Shown in pieces: positions 7,633 through 13,678 of a stretch of DNA of 13,678 bases (position 1 is the first letter of the stretch; the number at the start of each line of letters is the position of its first letter). The translations under genes and the position numbers were made by a program. The notes beneath the pieces are model-generated. The model ran no database searches, was not told the DNA's origin, and was given only the letters and a program-made list of their open reading frames with translations. Source of the stretch: Bacillota bacterium (GTDB lineage: Bacteria; Bacillota; Clostridia; TANB77; CAG-465); NCBI GenBank assembly GCA_023460235.1, contig JAEWRE010000010.1, forward strand, positions 1-13,678, in the 5' to 3' direction.

Positions 7633-7668
7633 ATAGCAAAGTAGAAAAGCCTACTTTGTTATTTTTTA
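7633..7668 (+). terminator. Terminator of the small basic gene
   Basis: ATAGCAAAGTAG (7633-7644) pairs with CTACTTTGTTAT (7651-7662) with one G-U pair and a 6-nt loop, followed by a T run. It begins 4 nt after the TAG stop. Confidence 0.85.
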
Positions 7669-7681
7669 TCTTTTATAAAAA

Positions 7682-7730
7682 TAATAATGTAAGATTAGTT
7701 TATAAAAAAACAATTAATCTTACATTATTA
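7682..7730 (-). terminator. Terminator of mreB
   Basis: A 16-bp perfect inverted repeat, TAATAATGTAAGATTA (7682-7697) and its complement (7715-7730), with a 17-nt loop. It lies 5 nt downstream of the mreB stop on the minus strand and is followed there by TTTTTAT. It can also serve as a second stop for plus transcripts. Confidence 0.7.
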
Positions 7731-7735
7731 AAACT

Positions 7736-8752
7736 TTAGAATTTCTTTATTTTTACAGCATTGCCTGTTTCAAGTAATTCGATATGATTTAAAGCTTTAC
7801 CTGTTCCCATAGCAACACATGATACTGCATCTTCAGCTATCATAACTGGTATTCCAGTTCTTTCTTGAAGAAGTTTATCTAATCCATAGATTAAACCTCC
7901 ACCACCTGTTATATATATTCCTCTCTCAGAAATATCTGCTGATAATTCTGGTGGTGTTTCTTCAAGTACTGCATGTACTCCATCAACAAGCTGTTCTGCA
8001 CATTCTTTAAGTGCTTCATACATTTGCTCTGAAGTTACCTCTACTTCAACAGGTAATCCTGTTGCAATATCTCTTCCTTTTATATTCATTCTTTCAACTA
8101 TAGTCTTAGGATACATACATCCAATATTTATTTTTATATCTTCAGCAGTTCTTTCACCAATTATTATATTCATATTTTTCTTAATATAGCGTATTATTGC
8201 TTCATCAAATTTATCACCAGCAACTTTTAATGATTTACTTCTAACAGATCCACCAAGTGAAATTACAGCTATATCAGCAGTTCCTCCACCAATATCTACA
8301 ATCATACTTCCATATGGTTTTCCAATATCAATTCCAGCGCCTATAGCAGCAGCAATTGGTTCTTCAATAAGATAAACTTTTTTTGCACCTGCATGAGTTG
8401 CAGCGTCAATTACTGCCTTTTTTTCAACTTCAGTTACACAAGAAGGGACACAAATCATAGTCTTTGGTGAAAAAACGAATTTGCCGCAAACTTTGTTTAT
8501 AAAATATTTCAACATTTTTTCTGTAATAGTATAATCTGAAATTACACCATCTTTTAAGGGACGAATAGCAACGATATTACCAGGAGTTCTTCCAAGCATT
8601 TTTCTTGCTTCTTGTCCAACAGCTAAAACTTCATTTGTATTTTTATCTATAGCAACTACTGATGGTTCTCTTAAAACAATACCTTTTCCTTTAACGTATA
8701 CTAGTATAGTTGCCGTTCCTAAATCTATACCTATATCTTGACCAAATACCAC
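7736..8752 (-). CDS. mreB: Rod shape-determining actin homologue, MreB/Mbl family
   Basis: A bacterial actin that polymerises on ATP under the membrane and steers the lateral cell-wall machinery. It has 338 residues, usual for the family. The ATPase motifs are present: phosphate-1 DIGIDLGTATILVYVKGKG (6-24), connect-type LIEEPIAAAIGAG (128-140), phosphate-2 IVDIGGGTADIAVI (151-164) and the adenosine motif ITGGGGLIYGLD (281-292). GRTPGNIVAIRPLKDGVI (54-71) is also typical. The place directly after spoIIID is that of mbl in B. subtilis and of a second mreB in clostridia, so it may be the Mbl-type paralogue. Start: GTG at 8752, 8 nt after AGGAGG (8761-8766). A terminator-like hairpin after spoIIID and a separate promoter suggest at least partly independent expression. 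No truncation or missing active-site residue is seen. Confidence 0.95.
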   Translation of the reverse strand: MVFGQDIGIDLGTATILVYVKGKGIVLREPSVVAIDKNTNEVLAVGQEARKMLGRTPGNIVAIRPLKDGVISDYTITEKMLKYFINKVCGKFVFSPKTMICVPSCVTEVEKKAVIDAATHAGAKKVYLIEEPIAAAIGAGIDIGKPYGSMIVDIGGGTADIAVISLGGSVRSKSLKVAGDKFDEAIIRYIKKNMNIIIGERTAEDIKINIGCMYPKTIVERMNIKGRDIATGLPVEVEVTSEQMYEALKECAEQLVDGVHAVLEETPPELSADISERGIYITGGGGLIYGLDKLLQERTGIPVMIAEDAVSCVAMGTGKALNHIELLETGNAVKIKKF

Positions 8753-8779
8753 AATTTTCTCCTCCTGTTTTCTGTTACA

Positions 8780-8808
8780 ATTATATTACATTTTTGTGAC
8801 AAATGCAA
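8780..8808 (-). promoter_or_regulatory. Sigma-A promoter of mreB
   Basis: Minus strand: TTGCAT (8803-8808), 17 nt, TATAAT (8780-8785). It lies in the 167-nt gap between spoIIID and mreB and would start transcription near 8773, just ahead of the AGGAGG ribosome binding site. Confidence 0.65.
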
Positions 8809-8885
8809 TATACAAAGTGAAAGTTAATGCTTTTTTTCAATAAAGATAATTAGCTAAACAATTTGATACTTTAATTTGAAAAATA

Positions 8886-8913
8886 ATGTCTGACTTAAAA
8901 ATAAATCAGACAT
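8886..8913 (-). terminator. Terminator after spoIIID
   Basis: An 8-bp perfect stem, ATGTCTGA (8886-8893) / TCAGACAT (8906-8913), with a 12-nt loop. It is followed on the minus strand by TATTTTTC. It begins 6 nt after the spoIIID stop and would limit read-through into mreB. Confidence 0.65.
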
Positions 8914-8919
8914 AGTTTT

Positions 8920-9174
8920 TTATAAAACATTCTCATGTTTATATTTCATTTTAGTGGCAAGACCACCTCTTATGTGTCTTTCATTTTTATTTATTTCAAG
9001 TATCTTTTTAGCTTCGCAAGCAAGTGATGGATTAACTTTTTCTAATCTTTCTGAAATATCCTTATGTACAGTGGATTTACTTATATTAAATCTTTTAGCA
9101 GCAGCTCTTACTGTACTTTTTGTTTCAATTATGTAAGTAGCAAGTATTTTTGCTCTTTCTTCTATATCTACCAA
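8920..9174 (-). CDS. spoIIID: Sporulation transcriptional regulator SpoIIID
   Basis: A mother-cell DNA-binding protein that activates or represses many sigma-E-dependent genes during endospore formation. The 84 residues match the family end to end: an N-terminal helix ERAKILATYIIETKST, a helix-turn-helix at about 21-41 (TVRAAAKRFNISKSTVHKDIS), ERLEKVNPSLACEAKKIL, and the conserved basic tail RHIRGGLATKMKYK (66-79), which contacts DNA. The start is TTG at 9174, 6 nt after GGGGAG (9181-9186). No in-frame ATG lies nearby, and alignment with B. subtilis SpoIIID supports this start. It lies 50 nt after spoIIQ and is followed by its own terminator, then mreB. No clear sigma-E promoter is visible in the 50-nt gap, so it may depend partly on upstream transcription. 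Its presence is strong evidence for a spore former. Confidence 0.97.
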   Translation of the reverse strand: MVDIEERAKILATYIIETKSTVRAAAKRFNISKSTVHKDISERLEKVNPSLACEAKKILEINKNERHIRGGLATKMKYKHENVL

Positions 9175-9224
9175 AATAATCTCCCCTTTTTTGTTAATAC
9201 TAATATATTAATATTTTATTCCGA

Positions 9225-10277
9225 TTAGTTAAAAATATAACTAGGATCTACTATTTGATTATCTTTAATTAGTGTAAAATGTAAATGTGGATCATCCTTT
9301 ATTTCACCTATTGCAGTATTTGATAGTTTTCCTATTACTTTTCCTTTTGTAACAGTTTCTTTTACTTTTACATTTACATCGCTATCTAAGTTAGAATAAC
9401 TACTTTTATAGCCTTGACCATGATCTATAACTACTGTTACTCCATAAAAAGAATCCTCATATACTTTTTCTACAATTCCTTTTTCTATTGATTTAACTTT
9501 ATCTCCTATATTCCCTTTGATATCTATTCCATCATGTGTTTTCCATAGTTCTAGTGTTTTTGAATATATTACTTTATCTATTGAATATATCTTTAGTATT
9601 TCTCCATTTAAAGGTTTACTAAATGATAGAGGTACTACAGTTGCTACTTCTTGCTTTTTAGTGCCAGCTGTAGTATTGGTTTTTGTATTTTGTGTAGTTT
9701 TTGAGTTATTACTAGAAGTTGTATCTACTTTTGTATCAATATTACTTGCTGTAGCATCTTGCTCTTTTACTCCAGAATCCTCTTCTGATTTATCTGAATT
9801 ATTAAATACAGGTGTATCTTGAATAGCACTTTGAGCCGTCTCATAAATTGTATAATCTTCTTTATTAAATAAATTATACGTTTTTGCTGCCAAATAAACA
9901 CTTCCACCGCCAAGACCAAGCATTGCTAAAAACAAAACATAATAGCCTTTTGTTAAATTATTTTTGTTTCTTAATAGATTACCTAAATACATTTTTATTC
10001 CTTTTGGCTTTTTTTTGTTACTATTTATTTCTTCTATAACGACTTTTCTTCTTCTCAATTTAGGTTCTAAATTATCAATATTATCTATTACTATTTCTTC
10101 TATATCCCCAGTAACATTATTATTTATTGACTCAACTATTTCTTCTTTATTTAGATCATCACATACATTATTATCTTCTAAGATGGGTCTATTATTTCTT
10201 CTACTTACTGTACTATTCTTATTTATTTCTTTAATATTTTGGACATTTTTAAAAATATTATTTATTTTTATTTTCAT
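9225..10277 (-). CDS. spoIIQ: SpoIIQ-type LytM/M23 engulfment protein with extended N-terminus
   Basis: A forespore membrane protein that, with SpoIIIAH from the mother cell, forms the channel or zipper between the two membranes during engulfment. Its 350 residues comprise a cytosolic N-terminal region (1-110, polar and acidic then basic RRRK), one membrane helix (about 111-132), a Ser/Thr/Asn/Lys-rich linker (about 155-212) and a LytM domain (about 217-350). The zinc ligands are intact: H248 and D252 (HDGID) and H331/H333 (HLHF). B. subtilis SpoIIQ has lost one ligand, whereas clostridial forms keep them. Start: ATG 10277 behind AAAGGAG, 29 nt after spoIID. The N-terminal region is much longer than the usual 15-20 residues. 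M96 (ATG at 9992) has its own AAAAGGA 6 nt upstream and would give a 255-residue protein of normal layout. The assignment as SpoIIQ rests on the position between spoIID and spoIIID; the fold alone says only M23 family. Confidence 0.88.
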   Translation of the reverse strand: MKIKINNIFKNVQNIKEINKNSTVSRRNNRPILEDNNVCDDLNKEEIVESINNNVTGDIEEIVIDNIDNLEPKLRRRKVVIEEINSNKKKPKGIKMYLGNLLRNKNNLTKGYYVLFLAMLGLGGGSVYLAAKTYNLFNKEDYTIYETAQSAIQDTPVFNNSDKSEEDSGVKEQDATASNIDTKVDTTSSNNSKTTQNTKTNTTAGTKKQEVATVVPLSFSKPLNGEILKIYSIDKVIYSKTLELWKTHDGIDIKGNIGDKVKSIEKGIVEKVYEDSFYGVTVVIDHGQGYKSSYSNLDSDVNVKVKETVTKGKVIGKLSNTAIGEIKDDPHLHFTLIKDNQIVDPSYIFN

Positions 10278-10306
10278 AAATATTTCTCCTTTGTTACTTT
10301 TATACT

Positions 10307-11326
10307 TTACTTTAGTTTTATAACATCAACGCCAGTATAGTAATGTTTTATAATTGCTATTGAATCCATACCACTTTTTGCATAATAATCAGCTCCAACT
10401 TGGCTCATTCCTATACCATGACCATAACCTATTACATTAAATACAACTGAATTCTCTTTTATTTCTATTGTAAAATTTGTAGACTTAAGTCCAAACAAGG
10501 TTCTAAGCTTCTCGGCACTTATCTTTTCTCCACATATATCAACATCTTTTACTCTTCCACTAGTTGTGTAATCACATATATTTATATCTTTAACTTCATT
10601 TATATCAGTAATACTTCTTGATGACTTATCTTTTTCTAGTTTGTTTACAATATCTTGAAAAGAAAGTTCAACAGCACTTGTTCTATTTGCATATTGTTCT
10701 GATTCTATACTTTCTACAGAAACTAAATATGGTAATTTTTCACCTCCCCATATTTGATCGACATTTTCTGTTTTTCCTGGACTACTAGCATGAAAGAAAG
10801 CTTTTATTAGACTCCCGTTATATTCTATGACCTCATTTTCAGTAGATACAACTGCTTCATTCACCTTTCTCCAGTATTCGTTTCTTGTTTGTTCATCGAA
10901 TCCTCTCCCTTCCCAAATCTGAAATATTTTTTCCTTATTATAAAATGCTTGACAGTGATTTGGATCATCACATATATCAGCACCTTCTCCTTCTGCATGT
11001 GCTTCAATTCTTTTATACGTATAAGTTCTTGCAACAATAGCTTGTGCCTTTAGTGCTTCCATATCATAATATGGGGGCATCTCTGATGGCAAAACTCCTC
11101 TTAGATAATCATTAATATCCATTGCTACAACTTCTCCAGTTTTGCTTATTCTTACTCTAATAGTTTGATCTGCTTTGTAGTCAATCTCATACTTATCTTT
11201 TTCAGCTTGTTTTTTTTCTTCAGTTTTAGTCTTTTTTTGATTAATACTATTTATAACAAAAAGTATAGATGTTATAATTGCTAGTATACACATAAAAATG
11301 TAAAAGATTTTGAGATTACCTTTCAA
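10307..11326 (-). CDS. spoIID: Stage II sporulation protein D, peptidoglycan lytic transglycosylase
   Basis: It cleaves glycan strands at the septum so that the mother-cell membrane can move round the forespore, working with SpoIIM and SpoIIP. It is a membrane protein with a single N-terminal helix (about 5-27) and an extracytoplasmic SpoIID domain. Key residues (numbered from the start used here): LPSEMP with catalytic E82; an H110...C119...H124-C125 zinc-type cluster in ICDDPNHCQAF; HASSPGKTENVDQIWGG (from H179); and the C-terminal GYGHGIGMSQVGA (300-312). Start choice: an upstream in-frame GTG at 11335 overlaps AGGTGAT (11331-11337), a 7-nt complement of the 16S tail. TTG at 11326 sits at the right distance from it and is preferred (339 residues). 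It is the first gene of spoIID-spoIIQ-spoIIID. A match to the SpoIIID box lies about 50 nt upstream. Confidence 0.95.
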   Translation of the reverse strand: MKGNLKIFYIFMCILAIITSILFVINSINQKKTKTEEKKQAEKDKYEIDYKADQTIRVRISKTGEVVAMDINDYLRGVLPSEMPPYYDMEALKAQAIVARTYTYKRIEAHAEGEGADICDDPNHCQAFYNKEKIFQIWEGRGFDEQTRNEYWRKVNEAVVSTENEVIEYNGSLIKAFFHASSPGKTENVDQIWGGEKLPYLVSVESIESEQYANRTSAVELSFQDIVNKLEKDKSSRSITDINEVKDINICDYTTSGRVKDVDICGEKISAEKLRTLFGLKSTNFTIEIKENSVVFNVIGYGHGIGMSQVGADYYAKSGMDSIAIIKHYYTGVDVIKLK

Positions 11327-11374
11327 AACTATCACCTAATTTATATATATTCACCTATATGCACATTTATTACA

Positions 11375-11384
11375 GTTTGTCCTA
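11375..11384 (-). promoter_or_regulatory. Putative SpoIIID-binding site upstream of spoIID
   Basis: The minus strand reads TAGGACAAAC, matching all positions of the B. subtilis SpoIIID consensus WWRRACARNY. It lies 49 nt upstream of the preferred spoIID start, within the probable promoter region, and the regulator is encoded in the same cluster. A match of this degeneracy is expected roughly once per kilobase in such AT-rich DNA, so support is modest. I could not identify a convincing sigma-E promoter beside it. Confidence 0.3.
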
Positions 11385-11436
11385 AAGATATATAATGTTA
11401 TATAATTAGACTTTATTTTTAAAATCATTGTTATTA

Positions 11437-11477
11437 TTTTTTATTAATTATTACACAAATCAATAATTAATAAAAAA
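11437..11477. repeat. 16-bp perfect all-A/T inverted repeat between divergent genes
   Basis: TTTTTTATTAATTATT (11437-11452) and its exact complement (11462-11477) are separated by 9 nt. The T run precedes rather than follows the stem on both strands, so it is not laid out like a terminator. It sits in the 307-nt region between spoIID and the surface-protein gene. That region also holds a promoter and a SpoIIID-like box but no reading frame I would support. It may be an operator, a cruciform-prone site or chance. Confidence 0.55.
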
Positions 11478-11547
11478 ATGTATAATAGCCATTTAATAAA
11501 ATTATACTATATTTTTTAATTATTTTGGGTGTTTTTTCGACAAGTTA

Positions 11548-11576
11548 TTGACATAACAATTTTGATGTGTTACAAT
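11548..11576 (+). promoter_or_regulatory. Sigma-A promoter of the BspA-type surface protein
   Basis: TTGACA (11548-11553, perfect), 17 nt, TACAAT (11571-11576) with a TGT extended -10 element. The start would be near 11583, leaving a leader of about 50 nt that ends in AAGGAGG. This strong vegetative promoter points away from spoIID. Confidence 0.75.
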
Positions 11577-11633
11577 GATATTATGTTACTAGTGGATATA
11601 TAATGATTATTAAATATACAAGGAGGACAAGAT

Positions 11634-13187
11634 ATGAGAAAAATGATTAAAAGATCTTTTTCTATATTTATGGTATTTACGTTTTTATTAGGGATAATTT
11701 CTACAAAGGCTGAAGCTGAAACTTCTACTTGGGATTGGTTTTTTGATTCAAAAATAAAATTCGATACAGACGATACAGCAGAGGCTGCTGCTTCTGTAGG
11801 CCGGTTATACTTTGCAGTTAACGAAGATGAAACAACTGTAAGTGTAGTTGGAAGTTACATAATTGACAAAAACGGAAACATTGATGATACTCAATGTGAT
11901 AGTAAAGTAATAATTCCGGAAAAAGTCACTTATAATAACGTAACATATGCAGTAACAAGAACTGAAGGAACTTTTTTCAACAAAAAAGTTGAATCTGTTA
12001 CTTTTCCTGATTCATTAATTGAGATAGGGACCGATACTCTTGTAGGAACAAATGTAAAGGAAATTAATATTACAAAAAATGTAGCAAAGATTGATGAATT
12101 TGCAATTAATTACAATCAATATTTAACTACACTAACTGTATGCAAAGATAATGCTATATTTTCCTCTATATCTAATGTTGTATATACAAATGGTGGAAAA
12201 TCCCTGGTACTTGCAGCAAATCTTGGTAAGAAAATTACTGTTCGCAATGGTGTAGAAAAGATTTTAGGAAATGCTTTTTCAAACTGTGCTTATACAAAAG
12301 GTCCTAACAGCTTCGTGTCAATCCTTAATGAGTTGACTTTACCTGCATCAATTACTTGCTTAGAAGAGTATTCTGTTAGAAATGATGTTTTATTAATTAC
12401 TTTTAAAGGAAAGTTACCTAAAGTACTATGTGATATTACCGGAGAAGATGGCCCAATATTGGTAGTACCTACTGCATATGTTTCTGCCTATAAGAAAATT
12501 TCTTATAACTGTAATAAAATTGATGAAAAAAAAGTTACATCTACATTAAGCACTAAAACAGCTAAAGATAATAAAAAAAGAAATGACTCATTTATTAGTA
12601 AGATTGACTGGTCCATTGCTAAAGATAAAATATATTATAAGACTTCAACAAAGCAATGGAATACTTTAAAAGCACATTATCAAAAAGTAGCTTCTGCCTA
12701 CACTGATGAAGAAGATAAGATTAAAGCTGTTTTAGTTGATATTCTTAATACTTCTTATATTAATAGTAAATATTATGATGCATTTGGTGTACCTTCAAAT
12801 TATTCATCAAAACATCCTGAAGTAAAAACTCTTCCATGGACTTATGAAAATCTTCAAGAAGGGACATTTCGTTCTATGGCAGTTGAACTTGGAGTAGCAG
12901 CAATTCGTTCTATAGGTTCTGAAGCTGTAAAGGTTTATCCAATAGAAAATGGAGAAAGTTCAAGTGAACATGATAAAATTCTTGTTAGATTGAAGAATAA
13001 AAAAGAAATTCTAATCAATCTTACAAAAGAGATGGGAGAATTTAATGGTGATGTGAAGATTGATACTTCAAACGGATTACCTACACTTAAGTACTATGAT
13101 TTAAATCGTAATATATTTGATTATTCTTCTAAAATGTTTACTGTGACTTATTACAATAAGGAAGAAAGCTTACTAATGAAAAAATAA
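11634..13187 (+). CDS. Secreted BspA-type leucine-rich-repeat protein with transglutaminase-like C-terminal region
   Basis: A 517-residue exported protein. Its Sec signal peptide runs MRKMIKRSFSIFMVF to STKAEA, with likely cleavage near residue 28. Residues about 90-220 carry LRR_5/BspA-type repeats: KVIIPEKVTYNNVTYAV, VESVTFPDSLIEIGTDTLVGT, VKEINITKNVAKIDEFAI, VEKILGNAFSNC, then ELTLPASITCLEEYS. The BspA-style closing strand VPTAYVSAYKKISY follows (about 278-291). Such domains bind host, matrix or other cells' surface molecules. The second half, about 340-470, resembles the order of a transglutaminase-like domain: EEDKIKAVLVDILNTSY, YYDAFG, EGTFRSMAVELG, SEHDKILVRL, EILINLT. In it Phe412 stands where the catalytic Cys is expected and N462 where the Asp is, so it is probably inactive; this is my own alignment by eye. 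No sortase motif, cell-wall anchor or C-terminal membrane helix is seen. Start: ATG 7 nt after AAGGAGG (11620-11626). Confidence 0.75.
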   Translation: MRKMIKRSFSIFMVFTFLLGIISTKAEAETSTWDWFFDSKIKFDTDDTAEAAASVGRLYFAVNEDETTVSVVGSYIIDKNGNIDDTQCDSKVIIPEKVTYNNVTYAVTRTEGTFFNKKVESVTFPDSLIEIGTDTLVGTNVKEINITKNVAKIDEFAINYNQYLTTLTVCKDNAIFSSISNVVYTNGGKSLVLAANLGKKITVRNGVEKILGNAFSNCAYTKGPNSFVSILNELTLPASITCLEEYSVRNDVLLITFKGKLPKVLCDITGEDGPILVVPTAYVSAYKKISYNCNKIDEKKVTSTLSTKTAKDNKKRNDSFISKIDWSIAKDKIYYKTSTKQWNTLKAHYQKVASAYTDEEDKIKAVLVDILNTSYINSKYYDAFGVPSNYSSKHPEVKTLPWTYENLQEGTFRSMAVELGVAAIRSIGSEAVKVYPIENGESSSEHDKILVRLKNKKEILINLTKEMGEFNGDVKIDTSNGLPTLKYYDLNRNIFDYSSKMFTVTYYNKEESLLMKK

Positions 13188-13191
13188 AGTA

Positions 13192-13248
13192 AAAATTATA
13201 TTAAAAAACACAGACATCTAAAATGCCTGTGTTTTTTAATATAATTTT
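13192..13248. terminator. Bidirectional terminator, 22-bp perfect inverted repeat
   Basis: The arms 13192-13213 and 13227-13248 are exact complements (AAAATTATATTAAAAAACACAG and its mirror; the core AACACAG/CTGTGTT carries the G-C pairs). After one A-C mismatch the stem continues for three more pairs to a 5-nt loop. A T6 run lies in the 3' arm on plus, with AT-rich sequence beyond on both sides. It serves the convergent surface-protein gene and the right-edge gene. Confidence 0.85.
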
Positions 13249-13298
13249 ACAGATAACCTAATAAAAACAATACTTGTTTTAATTCAGATCATATAGTA

Positions 13299-13678
13299 TT
13301 ATTCAAAATCTTGTGCAGCTCTGTTATCAGTATCATATAATACTACTGTACTCTTTATTTTATTGTACATTGTATTATCTAATGTTGCTACCTTTGAGCC
13401 TAATCTTAGTTTTATATTACTTGCTTCTGAACCGGGACTTACAAATCCTAAATATCCGTCATAATCCCACTGTGTTGTATTCGTACTTGGATTTGCTGAT
13501 TTATCTGCTTGATTATATGATAATGTTACTGTTTGACCATTTATTGTATCTACACATGTTATATCAAATCTTACTCCTATATAGCCGTTTGTTTTTGGAC
13601 TATTTATATTTCCTCCATTTGGTACTGCTATTGTTGAGTTTGGTAGTTTGAACTCTCCATACCATGTTTGTATAAAGT
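13299..13678 (-). CDS. C-terminal part of an unrecognised, probably extracellular protein
   Basis: The last 125 codons are visible, ending in TAA at 13299-13301; the start lies beyond the right edge. The visible part reads WYGEFKLPNST, NGYIGVRFDITCVDTINGQ, VTLSYNQADKS, QWDYDGYLGF, SEASNIKLRLGSKV, TVVLYDTDNRAAQDFE. It is rich in Asn, Thr, Gly and Tyr in alternating strand-like stretches, low in Lys and without membrane segments, as in beta-sandwich domains of Gram-positive surface proteins. I cannot name the family. It is convergent with the BspA-type gene and shares its terminator. An overlapping plus-strand frame (13313-13651) is an antisense shadow of this gene. Confidence 0.6.
   Translation of the reverse strand, partial: FIQTWYGEFKLPNSTIAVPNGGNINSPKTNGYIGVRFDITCVDTINGQTVTLSYNQADKSANPSTNTTQWDYDGYLGFVSPGSEASNIKLRLGSKVATLDNTMYNKIKSTVVLYDTDNRAAQDFE

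Noticed and set aside
10278..10310. Sigma-F promoter of spoIIQ in the spoIID-spoIIQ gap
   Set aside because: GTATA and GGAGAAATA are only 11 nt apart instead of about 15, and the second element is simply the ribosome binding site.
9517..10323. Two plus-strand frames antisense to spoIIQ
   Set aside because: They are hydrophobic complements of the polar linker and N-terminal region of spoIIQ, with no ribosome binding sites.
11341..11370. Sigma-E promoter of spoIID around GCATATAGG (minus strand)
   Set aside because: It shares only part of the CATACAMT -10 consensus, and no ATATT-like -35 lies 13-15 nt upstream.
11583..11633. Riboswitch or other structured leader before the BspA-type gene
   Set aside because: The predicted leader is only about 50 nt, AT-rich and without stable pairing or a known riboswitch core.
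13313..13651. Plus-strand frame of 112 codons rich in Leu and Tyr
   Set aside because: It is antisense to the right-edge minus gene, has no ribosome binding site, and the minus frame has much more protein-like composition and a terminator placed right after its stop.
1..13678. CRISPR array, tRNA/rRNA genes, insertion sequence or prophage
   Set aside because: I saw no regularly spaced direct repeats, cloverleaf with conserved tRNA bases, rRNA signature, transposase, integrase or phage gene.

Overview
The window looks like a low-GC (roughly 28-30% by eye), endospore-forming member of the Clostridia. The reasons are strong AGGAGG-type ribosome binding sites, consensus sigma-A promoters, U-tailed hairpin terminators, a Gram-positive PolC replicase, and the sporulation order spoIID - spoIIQ - spoIIID - mreB/mbl. 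As I remember it, clostridia such as C. difficile have that order. No tRNA, rRNA, CRISPR array, transposase or phage gene is visible.

Layout. Positions 1-274 (minus) hold the N-terminal part of a pilin-like membrane protein cut by the window edge. Positions 527-4921 (minus) hold polC, with its own promoter and an 18-bp palindromic terminator. A ferritin-like protein with a long acidic N-terminus follows on plus (5056-5757). It converges on a probable two-gene minus unit: a DUF1003 membrane protein, then a DUF402 protein (6905 to 5834). Next come two small plus-strand units, each with its own promoter and terminator: a 69-residue hypothetical protein (7103-7312) and a 49-residue protein with no acidic residues (7479-7628) behind a perfect TTGACA-N17-TATAAT promoter.

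The minus-strand block 11326 to 7736 is the developmental core. SpoIID (lytic transglycosylase) and SpoIIQ (LytM/M23 protein) act at the engulfing membranes, SpoIIID is the mother-cell regulator, and MreB/Mbl is the cell-wall actin. A hairpin after spoIIID and a sigma-A-like promoter before mreB suggest that mreB is also transcribed independently for vegetative growth. SpoIIQ is unusual: its reading frame carries about 110 residues before the membrane segment, and an in-frame ATG with its own Shine-Dalgarno sequence at residue 96 would give a normal-sized SpoIIQ.

Divergent from spoIID is a secreted BspA-type leucine-rich-repeat protein (11634-13187). Its C-terminal half resembles a transglutaminase-like fold that has lost catalytic residues. 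It shares a 22-bp perfect bidirectional terminator with the C-terminal end of an unrecognised protein, probably extracellular, that runs off the right edge.

I see no obvious new multi-gene system such as defence, secondary metabolism or a mobile element. The most promising leads are the two possible SpoIIQ forms, the compact 7422-7668 small-gene unit, the acidic-tailed ferritin-like protein and the degenerate transglutaminase-like surface protein.
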